From: Verrucomicrobiota bacterium | Lineage (GTDB): Bacteria > Verrucomicrobiota > Verrucomicrobiia > Limisphaerales > J093 | Assembly (NCBI GenBank): GCA_029907285.1 | Contig: JARYMD010000001.1 | Span: forward strand, 1-44,059 | Reading direction: 5' to 3' | Length of the DNA stretch: 44,059 bases | In this document: positions 31,980-41,987 of the stretch, in pieces | Layout: each line of letters opens with the position of its first letter | Position numbering within the stretch: position 1 is the stretch's first letter | Notes under the pieces: model-generated | Seen by the model: the letters and a program-made list of their open reading frames with translations, nothing else | Database searches by the model: none | Told to the model about the DNA's origin: nothing | Program-made: the position numbers and the translations under genes

Positions 31980-34900
31980 TTAACGCTGAATGGGAGCGGC
32001 GTTGTTTTCCCGGTTGTTCTGCTCTGGCCGGGTGTTTTGCTGAGGCGTTGATTCGGTGCCGCCGGGGAACAAACTCCGCAATGTGTGGAATGGGCGCAAC
32101 AAGTGCATGAAAAGTCGCGGGACATACACAGGTTCCAGCTCTGGTTTTGCCAAGGTTCCATTTACCTGCAAAATGAAAACCTTGGACAGCGGCGTCAGCG
32201 CAAGGCTGATGAACGGCCCGACGAGCGGTGTGGACGCGAGGATTTCGGCTTCGGCCCTGGCATCGACGCGTCCTTCGAGGTCGGTTTTGCCGTGGTAGCG
32301 GAGTCTTGCGGGGCCGGCGTCGATTGCGAGCTTGTCGGTGCGCAGGACACTGTTGTCGAGTGTGAAAGTGCCGCTGGCTGACCGTGCTTTTGAATTGCCG
32401 AGGCCGGGGATGACAGTGTTCAGGATGGGCGATAATATGCCGAAGATCGGGAGGTCCCAAAGCGAACCGTCGCGCATTTCGATGTCGCCGTAACCGCTCC
32501 ATGTGCGCACGTCTGAGGCGTGCCCGTTGATCACATTGAAATTGGCCGAGACGGTGCCTTCAATGTTGGCGGGATGCTCGAGCAAATCCCGGGCCAAAAG
32601 TCTCAGGTCGGCATTCACAAGACGCGAACTGAACTGAATCATGGTGTCGTTTGTTTCACAAAACTCTGCGCGGATACTGCCGGTGAGGCGGCCCTGATAC
32701 AGGTTTGCGGCAAGGTTGGTGATCAACAACCTGTCTTCCTGCCAATGCACAACGCCTGCCACTTCGGACGCATTCAGCCGCCAGAAATGAAACGGCCCCC
32801 CGGCAACATCAAACACAATGTCCGGGCGCGCGCGGTGTTCTGGGAAAGCGATCACCCCCGAAACCTTGGCCAGCGGTGGGTTACCGAACCTGTAAGGCTC
32901 GAGCGCATTTGCAACGTTTGACCCGATTGCGCGTGCGACCTTGAGCGGATCAATACAGCACTGCGCGTTTGAAAGGCAAACCCGGGGGATTTCAAAGTCG
33001 AGGTTTACTGTGGGGGCCTTGATCCATTCATTGCCAGTCTGGATGTTGACGTTGGACGCGGATAGAATCTTGTTGGACGAACACACAAACGCGTCAAGGT
33101 GGTCCACGGGCTCGCCACGAAACGAGAAGTTTGTCGCTGTGACTGCAAGCGCGCACTCGATCCGCTCCGGCTGCTTCCAGCATCCCCAGACCTTGCCGAC
33201 GACTTTTGTTGGTTGTGAAAAATCGAACATGCTGAGCAGCTGCGGGGCGTCTCTGCTTATTGCCGGGCCGATCTCCTTCGCGCTCAGTGATCCGTTCAGA
33301 TTCCAGTTGAACTCGTGTGTGCGGGTGTGCAATTGATACTCGAGTTGGGCTCGTCCTTCGGGGCGGACGACGGAGAAGTCCGTGAGGTGCAAGACCTCGT
33401 TTGAGAGCGAGACCTTCAGCGCTGCAGATTCAATGGGGACAGCGCGATACGACACATTGCTGCCGTGGAGTGTGGCTGTGAGTTGAGCCTTTCGGGGCAA
33501 ATCAGTTTGCCAATCAAGGCTCGCGCCTGCGGTTTCTGGCAGCGGGATGGTGATCGACGCGTCAACCTCCGGCGGTTGTTTCCAATCGAACTGCTGGAGC
33601 CACCGTTGCGCTTTTTCGCTCAACAGAGGTCCGATCGAGTGCGGGTCGAAGTTCGAATGCAATGTGGCGGTCAGCCTGCGATTTTGTGTGTTCAGGGTTG
33701 CAGGCCGCACCGTGAGAGTGCCTGTCGGCAGTTGAGCTTCAAGGTGCTGGACATGCAGTTCCGGCGCGATCCATTTGGCGTTGCACTTGAATTGCGTGAT
33801 TGGGATGCGTGCTGAATCAATACCCGTGCCGGCCATGCTCAAATCGATTTGATTCACCGCAAGATAGGACTCTGATGCGCCGTTGTCTTGAGTGAGCGGT
33901 GGGCTCGAGCTATGGGGCGTCAGTTTGGCTGCCAGCATGGCCTCAGCGGCGTTGCCGTGTTCGGACGAAATGTTGTTTGCCCTTGATTCGACGAAAACCT
34001 CCTGCGGCGTCGCGTTTGCAGCGGAGTGGAGGAGCGTTGCTGTTGTCGTGTTGCTTCCAGCCGAGAACCATTTGGTTTCGATGGCGGCGCAACGCATCTC
34101 GATGCTTGTGCGAAACATTAACGGAAAGGCGGTGTGCGGCCGCGTTGATCCGGTGGCGCTGGCGTTTTCCAAACGGCAGTTCGGCATGCTGACACCTGCA
34201 GCGGTGATTTGCCATGTGACGTCCCATTCCGCGGGACCGGACGGGATGCGAGGGAGCGAGGCGAAAAACTGCAGGTCATCAAAAGCTGCCAGTTTTGTTT
34301 CTATGCGCCGGCTGCGGAATGCCACGTGAGGGGCGGGAGTGTGCTCCGGCGAAGAATCCGGGACAAGATCGATTTCGAGTTGGGAATCGGTTGTTCGCCC
34401 CCATGATCCCCGCACGCCAGGGAGTCTCGCTCTGAGAACCGCTGAAAAGTTTTCTGTTTGGTCGAGGTCGCCGTTTAACCTGAGATGGAACTCGGGTTGG
34501 GCATCCAGCTCGAACTGACTGGAAACGCGAACGAAGTCTGCAAGCCTGGTTTGCCATGCAGGAATCTCGTTGGTTGTTCCTTTTTTGGGTGCGGCATGTT
34601 TGGTTAATGCGGCGAGATTGGTCAACACGCCCTGGACATCGAATCTTGCGCCGAAGGCGCGGGCGTGCAACTCCTCAAGTTCCCAGACGTTTGTTGATCT
34701 GCGCCGGAGTCGAGCTGCGATTTCATTCAGTTCGACGGTTTCTTTGGATTGCGTGTTTGCGGGAACGGACAGGGTTGCATGACCTTGTGAAACCTGAATT
34801 CCGTCTATGTCCAACCTGCGCTCGGTCAGCAGTCTGCTCCAGTCCATATCCAGCACAAGCTCTTCCATTGACGCTTTGAAGATATTTGAATTTGTCGCGG

Positions 34901-35153
34901 GTTGGATCATGACCTGCTCGGCGACAATGCCACGGTACCAGCGCCAGACGACCCGCTTGAATTCGAGGTTGATGCCATGAGCGTGAGCAGCAGATCGAAT
35001 CCAGGCGGTGATGAACCCCGGCGCAGCGATTTTGCCGATCGCCAGCAGGAACAAGACAAGGAACAGAATGGCGGCAAGGATCGCCAGGCGCACCCAGCGA
35101 AAACAATGCATCAGGCGATTTGCCGTGGTATCGGGATTTGCGCCCGTGCTCAT
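31980..35153 (-). CDS. AsmA-like/YhdP-type envelope protein
   Basis: The product is 1057 residues. It has a short cytoplasmic N-terminus, one membrane anchor (LAILAAILFLVLFLLAIG, about residues 23-40), and a long periplasmic beta-rich body. A C-terminal AsmA-like domain follows, with FSSRLVNADLRLLARDLLEHPANIEGTVSANFNV, read across two strands, and the conserved LWDLPIFGILSPILNTVIPG. The last part, VNGTLAKPELEPVYVPRL, resembles the ends of AsmA/TamB proteins. Such proteins are linked to lipid or protein passage between membranes. Its ATG overlaps the DUF4340 stop (ATGA), so it belongs to the ABC/Gld-like operon. The exact function is an inference. Confidence 0.8.
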   Translation of the reverse strand: MSTGANPDTTANRLMHCFRWVRLAILAAILFLVLFLLAIGKIAAPGFITAWIRSAAHAHGINLEFKRVVWRWYRGIVAEQVMIQPATNSNIFKASMEELVLDMDWSRLLTERRLDIDGIQVSQGHATLSVPANTQSKETVELNEIAARLRRRSTNVWELEELHARAFGARFDVQGVLTNLAALTKHAAPKKGTTNEIPAWQTRLADFVRVSSQFELDAQPEFHLRLNGDLDQTENFSAVLRARLPGVRGSWGRTTDSQLEIDLVPDSSPEHTPAPHVAFRSRRIETKLAAFDDLQFFASLPRIPSGPAEWDVTWQITAAGVSMPNCRLENASATGSTRPHTAFPLMFRTSIEMRCAAIETKWFSAGSNTTTATLLHSAANATPQEVFVESRANNISSEHGNAAEAMLAAKLTPHSSSPPLTQDNGASESYLAVNQIDLSMAGTGIDSARIPITQFKCNAKWIAPELHVQHLEAQLPTGTLTVRPATLNTQNRRLTATLHSNFDPHSIGPLLSEKAQRWLQQFDWKQPPEVDASITIPLPETAGASLDWQTDLPRKAQLTATLHGSNVSYRAVPIESAALKVSLSNEVLHLTDFSVVRPEGRAQLEYQLHTRTHEFNWNLNGSLSAKEIGPAISRDAPQLLSMFDFSQPTKVVGKVWGCWKQPERIECALAVTATNFSFRGEPVDHLDAFVCSSNKILSASNVNIQTGNEWIKAPTVNLDFEIPRVCLSNAQCCIDPLKVARAIGSNVANALEPYRFGNPPLAKVSGVIAFPEHRARPDIVFDVAGGPFHFWRLNASEVAGVVHWQEDRLLITNLAANLYQGRLTGSIRAEFCETNDTMIQFSSRLVNADLRLLARDLLEHPANIEGTVSANFNVINGHASDVRTWSGYGDIEMRDGSLWDLPIFGILSPILNTVIPGLGNSKARSASGTFTLDNSVLRTDKLAIDAGPARLRYHGKTDLEGRVDARAEAEILASTPLVGPFISLALTPLSKVFILQVNGTLAKPELEPVYVPRLFMHLLRPFHTLRSLFPGGTESTPQQNTRPEQNNRENNAAPIQR

Positions 35154-36985
35154 GGGGAAACTCCGGCTGCCGGCGGAGTCGCAGTCAGCTCGCTTTGTAT
35201 TAGTTCGTACAATCTGGGTCGGAGCTCAAAGACAACAGGCGCGGTTTGCCCGTCAATGACCACTGCCGCATAGGCAGAGTTGCCAATGGGCGTGCGACGT
35301 CCCAATCGCACGGTGCGTTTTTCGGGTCTGTCAGCCACGGTCAACTCGAGTGTTATTTCATGGTCGATTGACGCGAATCCGTAGCGTGCGAGTTGTTCCT
35401 CGCCGCGAGCCACCCACTTTGCTGCGTGGAGACGACCCAATTGATACGCTGCTTCTTCAAGCGCGAAAGGGTTGATTTGTGACTGGGGCGAATCGGGCGC
35501 AATCGTCCACTGGGCCGGACCTGTGCGAAGCAGTTTTCTTGAGGCGCCCATTTGTCGGATTGTGATGGCTGTGATCTGGTTTGTACTGAAATCCCAGATC
35601 AACCTGTCGCGCAACTCGTACGCGGCTCGCGGGATGCGGCCCGTATCGAGCATGGTGACGACGGAGTTTTCGGAGTTGCGGCGGGCAAACAACTTGTAAG
35701 TGGTGGGCGCGCCGATGTCCAACTGAGCGATTGGCTGATTTGTGGCGGTGCCATTGGTGTTTGTGACTGTTGTTTCGAGTCTGTACCTGCGGCGGGGTGG
35801 ATCGAGGCCGTAAGGGGCAAAATCGGTGGCGACTTCGCGTTCGAACTCTATGAACTCGAGGTCGGCAAGCGAAGCGAGCATCTCCAGGACAAGGAGATGG
35901 TCCGCCGGAGCCGCATAAGGTGCGGTGATGGACCAGGACCTTTCGCCCTGTTTTTGGAGGACGAATTCCTCGTCCGCTTTCGCGACGATGCGCGTGACCT
36001 TTTCCACATCAAAAACCATCAGCCGTCGGTCACAGAAATCACGAAAACCGCCCAGCCACGGTTCGACTTCGGCGCGTGGCACAAGCACCACGTTTGAATT
36101 GGCAAGCCGGCGCGCAAATATCTGGTCCGGCGCATTTGTTGGACTGCGCCCGAACTGGAGGGTGAGAACCTCGTTTGTGCCACGGGCCAGAACGATTTCG
36201 CGCTCCGGCGGTTGCAGTCCGTAAGGTTCGAGGTCCGCCCGCGGATCGTCTGTGACGAACTTTGCGACCCGGACGAGGTCGAGCCTTTGGAGCAAGCCCT
36301 CGAGTTTCGCGCTGTTGGCGCGCAACGGGAGCGGACGCGTTATCTGCCAGGCGCGGTTCGTCGGGTCGCGGACCACTTCGAACCCGTTGGTAATGGGTTT
36401 GAACTCGATGCGGTTGAATTCCAGCCCTGCGAGATTGGCAAGCGCAGTGTCGCGCCACTGTTCCACGGACGCGGGGATGAGTGTTCTGACGCTGCCATCG
36501 ACGGTCACAAGGCCTTCACGGCCGACGACCTGGGCATACACCTCGCCGCCGAGTGGCGTTGTGGTCCCCAGCCGCAACTCATGTCTCGAGTTTTTTTGTT
36601 GCAGGACAACGGTGTTTGACGGGGGCTCCAACCCGAAAGCGCTGAGTGTGTTGCTTCGAGACAAAAGGTCGGATGCGGACAAAACCGTTCGCGACCTGAG
36701 GTTTGCCAGGCCATCGAGCAATCGTTCAACGCCTGCAGCTTGAGCTGGGTATCGAATCGGGAAAGTCAGTTCCCAGTGCTGGTTGGTTTGCTCGACTTTG
36801 AGCATCAGGTTGGTTTGCTGGAGAATCGTTATCGCGTCAACCTCCTGCGGAACCAGTGAGGGGATTACCAATGATTTGCTGAGTGCGAGTTCGTCAGCCG
36901 ATCTGCGCGGCCGCTCGTAGAAGAAAATGAACGCTGCCAGCGCAGCAGTGATCAGGATCAGCCATCGCGTGGTCGATGTATTCAT
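35150..36985 (-). CDS. DUF4340 repeat protein with N-terminal membrane anchor
   Basis: The product is 611 residues. An N-terminal membrane anchor (RWLILITAALAAFIFFYE) is followed by repeated DUF4340 units. Each contains a segment like LSAFGLEPPSNTVVLQQ, LEPYGLQPPEREIVLARG or FAPYGLDPPRRRYRLETT, then a redox-free beta unit. The last unit ends in ATPPAAGVSP. DUF4340 proteins are found next to GldA/GldF/GldG-like ABC transporters and are thought to be periplasmic, but their role is unknown. The gene starts two bases after the GldG-like stop and overlaps the AsmA-like gene by four bases, so the order is operonic. Confidence 0.85.
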   Translation of the reverse strand: MNTSTTRWLILITAALAAFIFFYERPRRSADELALSKSLVIPSLVPQEVDAITILQQTNLMLKVEQTNQHWELTFPIRYPAQAAGVERLLDGLANLRSRTVLSASDLLSRSNTLSAFGLEPPSNTVVLQQKNSRHELRLGTTTPLGGEVYAQVVGREGLVTVDGSVRTLIPASVEQWRDTALANLAGLEFNRIEFKPITNGFEVVRDPTNRAWQITRPLPLRANSAKLEGLLQRLDLVRVAKFVTDDPRADLEPYGLQPPEREIVLARGTNEVLTLQFGRSPTNAPDQIFARRLANSNVVLVPRAEVEPWLGGFRDFCDRRLMVFDVEKVTRIVAKADEEFVLQKQGERSWSITAPYAAPADHLLVLEMLASLADLEFIEFEREVATDFAPYGLDPPRRRYRLETTVTNTNGTATNQPIAQLDIGAPTTYKLFARRNSENSVVTMLDTGRIPRAAYELRDRLIWDFSTNQITAITIRQMGASRKLLRTGPAQWTIAPDSPQSQINPFALEEAAYQLGRLHAAKWVARGEEQLARYGFASIDHEITLELTVADRPEKRTVRLGRRTPIGNSAYAAVVIDGQTAPVVFELRPRLYELIQSELTATPPAAGVSP

Positions 36986-36987
36986 CC

Positions 36988-38487
36988 TTAACGACGTCGT
37001 TTAAACCAGACTACCAGGCCGATCACAAGGGGCACGCCGGGCATCACAAGGACGAGCATCCATGTCAGGCGCCACAATGCTGTTTTTGGCAGCGTGATGC
37101 TGAACTCTCGGAGCGGGCGCGGCGGTATGCCGGCCAGTTGCGTGGGCCGATCAAGGAGCCAATTGATCGCGAGGTTCGCAAAACCGAGGTTGCCGGAGGC
37201 TTTCAGGATGGTTTCATTCGCAAGGAAAATTGATTCCCCTGCCACCACTATTCGCGTGGCGCTTTTGTCGGCGCCAACTCCTCTTATGCTGCCTTTGTCA
37301 ACTGCGACAGCAAGAGGAATGGTCCCGTGCCGGTCTCTGACAGGATTCGAGCGTGCGACGCCGGATTCTGAGAGTTCGCTTGCGGTGAAACCCTCCGTGC
37401 TGGTTGCGAAAAGCGGCTCTGCGCGTGGTGCGTCGGCGCTTTGCCCGGGCGTGGTTGTCGGGTCCACCGGCCGCGCCAGCACGACGTAGATGGCTTCGCC
37501 GCGGAGCGGTTTGACAATCGGATGCATGGAAAAGTTTGTGCAGATTATGCCGCCGCCAACGACTGTGTTGTTTTTGTCGAATGCAAACTGCCGTCCCACG
37601 GCCACGCCCCATGCGGCAAGGAGCGGTTCCAACCCGGTGTCGCTTTGGCCTGACCTGATCAGACTCAACAATGCGAGGAGGCGCCCGCCGCGATTCAGAT
37701 AACGTCCTATGCGCTCGACTTCATCCTGGCTGATGCGGCCTTTTGGTCCTGCGATCATGAGCACCTGGCAATCTTCAGGGACATCGCTTGTCCCGCTGAG
37801 CCACAATGGAAGCGCCTGAATGTTCTTTTGTGCCAGCAACTGGGCGAATCTGGAATAACCGAATTTCGTTTCCGTGCTGGCGAGGTCGTGCTCGCCGTGT
37901 CCCTGGAGGTAGTAAAGCTTTTGGGACCGCTGATCCAGAAGGCCGCCAATTGCAGTTGTGAAAAGGGCTTCGCCTTTGAACGCGATTCGCTTGATTTCGC
38001 GGCTTGGAGTAAGCGCACCGGTCAGATCGTAATCTGAAAGTTCGGTGTCGCGTATCAGGCGTGCACGCCCGCCGTACTCGATTATCACAAGGTCGGTCTC
38101 GGTTGGGGCGAGCTGATGCCGGGTCATGAGAGTTTGAGCGCGGGCGAGGTCGCGCTTGTAATCCACATGCTCGACAACGAGGTTGGCGCACTGGTTGCGG
38201 TATTCTTTCAACAAACCCATTACAGGTCCGTAGAGCGGGTTGTTGCGATCGAACATGACGGTGACGTGAACCTCGTTGGTAACGGCTGCGAGCACGAGTT
38301 TTGTTGCGTCGCTGAGCCCGGTCAGGGCCTGTTCGCCCAAGTACCATCTCTTGTAATGTCGTGTTGCGAGGTAGTTGATCATGGCTGCAAGCGCCAGCAC
38401 GGCAACAATTGATATCCCGACGTTCAAGCCGATCTTGGCGCGGCTCGATGTCGAGAATCCACTTGTTACGTTGTTTTGTGCGGCCAT
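36988..38487 (-). CDS. GldG-like ABC transporter auxiliary protein
   Basis: The product is 499 residues from the ATG at 38487, chosen because GGAGGT lies nine bases upstream. A start ten codons earlier would overlap the permease. The N-terminus has a membrane segment (IGLNVGISIVAVLALAAMIN). The large outer part carries the substrate-like fold of Pfam ABC_transp_aux, with YYLQGHGEHDLASTETKFG and SRFAQLLAQKNIQALPLWL. Near the C-terminus is a second anchor (LTWMLVLVMPGVPLVIGLVV) and a KRRR end. GldG in Bacteroidetes works with GldA and GldF in gliding. In other phyla the homologues serve unknown ABC systems. The neighbours here (ATPase, permease, DUF4340) match that arrangement. Confidence 0.88.
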   Translation of the reverse strand: MAAQNNVTSGFSTSSRAKIGLNVGISIVAVLALAAMINYLATRHYKRWYLGEQALTGLSDATKLVLAAVTNEVHVTVMFDRNNPLYGPVMGLLKEYRNQCANLVVEHVDYKRDLARAQTLMTRHQLAPTETDLVIIEYGGRARLIRDTELSDYDLTGALTPSREIKRIAFKGEALFTTAIGGLLDQRSQKLYYLQGHGEHDLASTETKFGYSRFAQLLAQKNIQALPLWLSGTSDVPEDCQVLMIAGPKGRISQDEVERIGRYLNRGGRLLALLSLIRSGQSDTGLEPLLAAWGVAVGRQFAFDKNNTVVGGGIICTNFSMHPIVKPLRGEAIYVVLARPVDPTTTPGQSADAPRAEPLFATSTEGFTASELSESGVARSNPVRDRHGTIPLAVAVDKGSIRGVGADKSATRIVVAGESIFLANETILKASGNLGFANLAINWLLDRPTQLAGIPPRPLREFSITLPKTALWRLTWMLVLVMPGVPLVIGLVVWFKRRR

Positions 38488-38494
38488 TGTCAAA

Positions 38495-39247
38495 CTACCT
38501 CCAGCGGCGGCCTTCAACCACCTTCAACGTCAGGAAAAGGCAAATCCCCGTGAGAGTCAGATAGAACACAATGTGACGTGTATCCACCACGCCCCGAACG
38601 AAATCCTCCATGTGATCGAACATCGAGGTGTAGGTTGCCACCTGAGCTGCAAAGCCGCTTCGTTGTCCGACGCTGAATCTCAGGAAACTCAGCAGGAAAA
38701 GGGAGACGCCCATGGCAAAACTTGTCATGGCAGCGATGATCTGACTGCGCGTAAGAGCGGATGCGAGGCAGCCAATGGCGATGTACAGACTGCCGATCAA
38801 CAGAATGCCAATGTAGGTGCTGATGACCGGCCACCGGTCAAATTCGAGCCCTGCGGCGGTGTAATGGTGAACAAGCCGCAAGCAACTCGCGAGCGGCAGC
38901 CACATCACAAGGTAGAACAGAAACGCGGCGGTGAACTTCGCCAGCACGACCTGGCCGTCGCCAACCGGCGCGGTCATCAAGGTTTCGAATGTTCCTGTTG
39001 CACGCTCCATTGCGAACAGGCGCATGGTAATCACGGGCGTTGCCACCAAAACTATCAGCCAAAAAAACATCGTCCCATAAAACAGCTCCGTCAAAGGCAC
39101 GTCTATGGTGTCGCCGTTGTAAGCAAGCAACATGACGGCAAACCCTAGTCCGAGCAAGATGAGCGCGCCGGCTATGATGACGTAACCTGTCAGAGACAGG
39201 AAATAACATCCAAGTTCACGGCGCAGTAGAATCAGGTAGTTGTGCAT
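38495..39247 (-). CDS. ABC transporter permease (GldF/ABC-2 type)
   Basis: The product is 250 residues. Six hydrophobic segments are visible, including VIIAGALILLGLGFAVMLL, MFFWLIVLVATPVITMRLFA, FLFYLVMWLPLASCL and the C-terminal IVFYLTLTGICLFLTLKVV. The motif MRLFAMERATGTFETLMTAP is characteristic of ABC-2/GldF permeases. Its ATG shares one base with the stop of the ATPase gene (TGATG), which signals translational coupling. It would form the membrane channel with the ATPase, assisted by the GldG-like protein. Confidence 0.9.
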   Translation of the reverse strand: MHNYLILLRRELGCYFLSLTGYVIIAGALILLGLGFAVMLLAYNGDTIDVPLTELFYGTMFFWLIVLVATPVITMRLFAMERATGTFETLMTAPVGDGQVVLAKFTAAFLFYLVMWLPLASCLRLVHHYTAAGLEFDRWPVISTYIGILLIGSLYIAIGCLASALTRSQIIAAMTSFAMGVSLFLLSFLRFSVGQRSGFAAQVATYTSMFDHMEDFVRGVVDTRHIVFYLTLTGICLFLTLKVVEGRRWR

Positions 39248-40224
39248 CAGCTTTCCTCCTCATCCCGGTCGGGCCGTGTCACGCGCACAAAGACATCCTC
39301 GAGCGAGTGCCGGCTCAATGTGAGTTCGCGAAGGCGCCATCCGTGTGTCCGCACGAGGTCGAATATGGCCGGTCTCAAGTCCAGGCCGGTGCGTGGCACG
39401 ATCGTGCACCGGCAGTAGCCGCTGTCTGTCGGGCTGATGTCATGGTATTCGATGTCCTGGTTTTGTTTGAAGCATGCCTCAAGTTCGTCGAATGGGGCAG
39501 CGATCTCGGCCAGGACCTGGGACGCGCCGCTGAGCCGTTGCTGGAGGTTCTGTGTGCTGTCAGCGGCAAGGACGCGGCCGTTGTGCAGGATCACAACCCG
39601 CTGGCAGGTCATTTCGACCTCGGGAAGAATATGCGACGAGAGCAGGATTGTATGATCCTTGCCGAGCTCGAGTATCAATTGCCTGACTGCGCGGATCTGG
39701 TGCGGGTCAAGGCCGATTGTGGGCTCGTCAAGAATTATCAATTGCGGCTGGTGCACAAGCGCGTCTGCAAGCCCCACTCGTTGGCGGTACCCTTTGGACA
39801 GGCTCCCTATCACTTGCGAGCTCACTTCAGTCAATCCACAGCGTTCGGTCACCTCATCCACGCGAGCGCGGCTTTCTTGAATTGAAAGTCCCTTGAGCCG
39901 GGCGCGAAACTTCAGATACTCGCGCACGCGCATGTCATGGTAGAGCGGATTGTTCTCGGGCATGTAGCCGATGCGACGCCGCACCTGGTCGGATTCCTTG
40001 AACACGTCCAGTCCCGACACCCGGGCCACACCGGAGGTTGCCGGCATGAAACAGGCAAGAATACGCATGATCGTTGTTTTGCCCGCGCCGTTTGGCCCGA
40101 GCAAACCGACGATTTCGCCCTCGCCGACGGTGAAGGTGACATCATGAACCGCAGCTCGCCGGCCGTACAGCTTCGTGAGGTTTTCCACCTCAATCATCGG
40201 CCGCGCTTCTGCGCTGTCCGTCAT
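39247..40224 (-). CDS. ABC transporter ATP-binding protein (GldA-like)
   Basis: The product is 325 residues from the ATG at 40224. A GTG nine codons upstream is less likely. All nucleotide-binding motifs are present: Walker A GPNGAGKTT (residues 43-51), signature LSKGYRQRVGLADAL, Walker B LIILDEPTIGLDP and the H-loop LLSSHILPE. The extra C-terminal domain (EIAAPFDELEACFK onward) is typical of ABC-2 type exporters such as GldA. This is the first gene of the minus-strand operon that also holds the permease, GldG-like, DUF4340 and AsmA-like genes. The transported substrate is unknown. Confidence 0.93.
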   Translation of the reverse strand: MTDSAEARPMIEVENLTKLYGRRAAVHDVTFTVGEGEIVGLLGPNGAGKTTIMRILACFMPATSGVARVSGLDVFKESDQVRRRIGYMPENNPLYHDMRVREYLKFRARLKGLSIQESRARVDEVTERCGLTEVSSQVIGSLSKGYRQRVGLADALVHQPQLIILDEPTIGLDPHQIRAVRQLILELGKDHTILLSSHILPEVEMTCQRVVILHNGRVLAADSTQNLQQRLSGASQVLAEIAAPFDELEACFKQNQDIEYHDISPTDSGYCRCTIVPRTGLDLRPAIFDLVRTHGWRLRELTLSRHSLEDVFVRVTRPDRDEEES

Positions 40225-40595
40225 GACATTCTGTTTCGGAGTCCAGGTCACATCAGTTCCAACTCATGCCCAAGCGTTGTTCAATGTGCGTGTCGCAACT
40301 GAAGCCCACTTGCCGGCTTGCAGATCACATCCCACATCTCATGCCGTCGGCCTGACAGTGTCACCACGCCCCGAACGGCGTTGGGAGCGACCGCCACATT
40401 TTCGGATTAAACGCGGTCAAGTTCAAGGCCGACCACACGAACTTGAATCTGACCTGTGCACACTGCAGACTTGACATTGTCGAATCAAGGACACAAAAGA
40501 AAAACAAGGATGTCTTTCCCATCAAGCATTCGAACGCGGAAAGCGCGTCAAACCGCGCCCAACCCCGTTCTGTTGACAAGGAGGGTATTGACACA
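40225..40595. other. Divergent intergenic region (ABC operon / DUF2851)
   Basis: It holds the promoters of two divergent units, but none can be placed with confidence. The DUF2851 frame is open up to 40443 through sequence without protein character. I see no repeats of the families found elsewhere in the window. Confidence 0.4.
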
Positions 40596-41987
40596 ATGCC
40601 ACCAAACGAACGTCTCATCCAACGCATCTGGCTCGAACAACGTCTCAGACGCAACGCGCTGCGAACATTCGACGGCAGAACCATCACGATCCTTCATCCC
40701 GGCATTTGGAATCATGAATCCGGACCCGACTTTCGACAAGCAATCATCCAGTTCAACGACGAGCCGCCAGTCACGGGCGACGTCGAGGTCGATCTTTCCC
40801 AGCGCAGTTGGCACGAGCACGGGCACGACATTGATCCCGCCTATCGCAAAGTGATTCTCCATGTTGTCTGGGAACCGGACAAACCGCCTGCCTCGGGACC
40901 GGCAACCCTTGCCTTGAGCAGCGTGTTGGACGCACCAATAACCGAACTCATCGAGCAGTTCGCCAACAGCGCAGGCAATCTTCCGCCTCCTGTTCAAGCC
41001 GGCGCATGTTCCGATCCACTGCATCGTCTTGTTCCGGCGCAGGGAGTTGAGCTGGTCACACAGGCCGCGCGCCGACGGCTCAACGCCAAGGCAAAAGCCA
41101 TGCGGGCGCGCGCCCGCCACGTTGGCTGGGAACAGGCGCTGTGGGAAGGGCTCTTCGCGGCGCTCGGATACAAGAATAACGTCTGGCCAATGCGGCGTCT
41201 TGCCGAATTGCTGCCCGCATTGCCCACAACCTGTTCCGGCTCTGACACTGCGTTCCTGACGTGGCAGTCACGCCTCCTTGGGCTCGCCGGACTTTTACCC
41301 GCTGATTTCCGCCGGCTTCCCCCGGACACCAGAGCTTATGTCCGACGCCTCTGGGACGAATGGTGGCGCGAACAGGCCGCGCTCGCTCCTTGCATCCTGC
41401 CGCCTTCGCTGTGGCACATGCACGGTCTGCGGCCTGCAAACCAACCAGCACGCCGGCTCGCACTTGCAGCCTCTTGGCTTTCAACCCCCGGTTGGATCAA
41501 TCAGCTCGACGGCTGGATCGCAGAAGAAACCCCCGATCGCCAACTGCTCGAATCGCTCTGCGCCCGGATTTCAGCGCAACCGGATGAATTCTGGGCGTGG
41601 CACTGGACATTCCGGTCAAAGCGATCGGCAAAACCGCATCCCCTCATTGGGGCGCCGCGATTGACCGACCTCGCAATGAATGTCCTTCTGCCGTGGTTTT
41701 GGAGCCGGGCCGAGGCGGGAGGGAATCGCGATTTGCGGGAGTTGATCGAGCACCGCTACTTCGCATGGCCTGCCGGCGAGGACAACGCGGTTCTAAGACT
41801 CGTTCGCCAAAGACTCATGGGCGACGAAAAACTGCAACTGCCGCGCACCGCCGCAATGCAGCAGGGTCTCATTCAACTGGCGCGCGATTACTGTGACCAG
41901 TCAAACGTCCTCTGCGAGGAATGTGAACTTCCCGATCTGCTGCGTGCCATGGGAAAGACCGATCTCAGGGCAGCTTCCGCGCCATGA
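40596..41987 (+). CDS. DUF2851 family protein
   Basis: The product is 463 residues. The ATG at 40596 is chosen for the AAGGAGGG Shine-Dalgarno 11 bases upstream and because MPPNERLIQRIWLEQRL begins the family match. Typical patterns are IWNHESGPDFRQAIIQFND, GDVEVDLSQRSWHEHGHD, RKVILHVVWEPD and a C-terminal ALGYKNNVWPMRRLAELL. DUF2851 proteins are about 430-450 residues long and common in Bacteroidota and Verrucomicrobia. Their function is unknown. The early segment resembles a nuclease-like fold (E...D, HxxH), but I would not assign activity. The 3' end overlaps the antisense GNAT gene by 23 bp. Confidence 0.85.
   Translation: MPPNERLIQRIWLEQRLRRNALRTFDGRTITILHPGIWNHESGPDFRQAIIQFNDEPPVTGDVEVDLSQRSWHEHGHDIDPAYRKVILHVVWEPDKPPASGPATLALSSVLDAPITELIEQFANSAGNLPPPVQAGACSDPLHRLVPAQGVELVTQAARRRLNAKAKAMRARARHVGWEQALWEGLFAALGYKNNVWPMRRLAELLPALPTTCSGSDTAFLTWQSRLLGLAGLLPADFRRLPPDTRAYVRRLWDEWWREQAALAPCILPPSLWHMHGLRPANQPARRLALAASWLSTPGWINQLDGWIAEETPDRQLLESLCARISAQPDEFWAWHWTFRSKRSAKPHPLIGAPRLTDLAMNVLLPWFWSRAEAGGNRDLRELIEHRYFAWPAGEDNAVLRLVRQRLMGDEKLQLPRTAAMQQGLIQLARDYCDQSNVLCEECELPDLLRAMGKTDLRAASAP

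Noticed and set aside
31870..32502. N-terminal extension of the isochorismatase-like frame
   Set aside because: It is the shadow of the AsmA-like gene in another frame. The family begins at the ATG at 31869.
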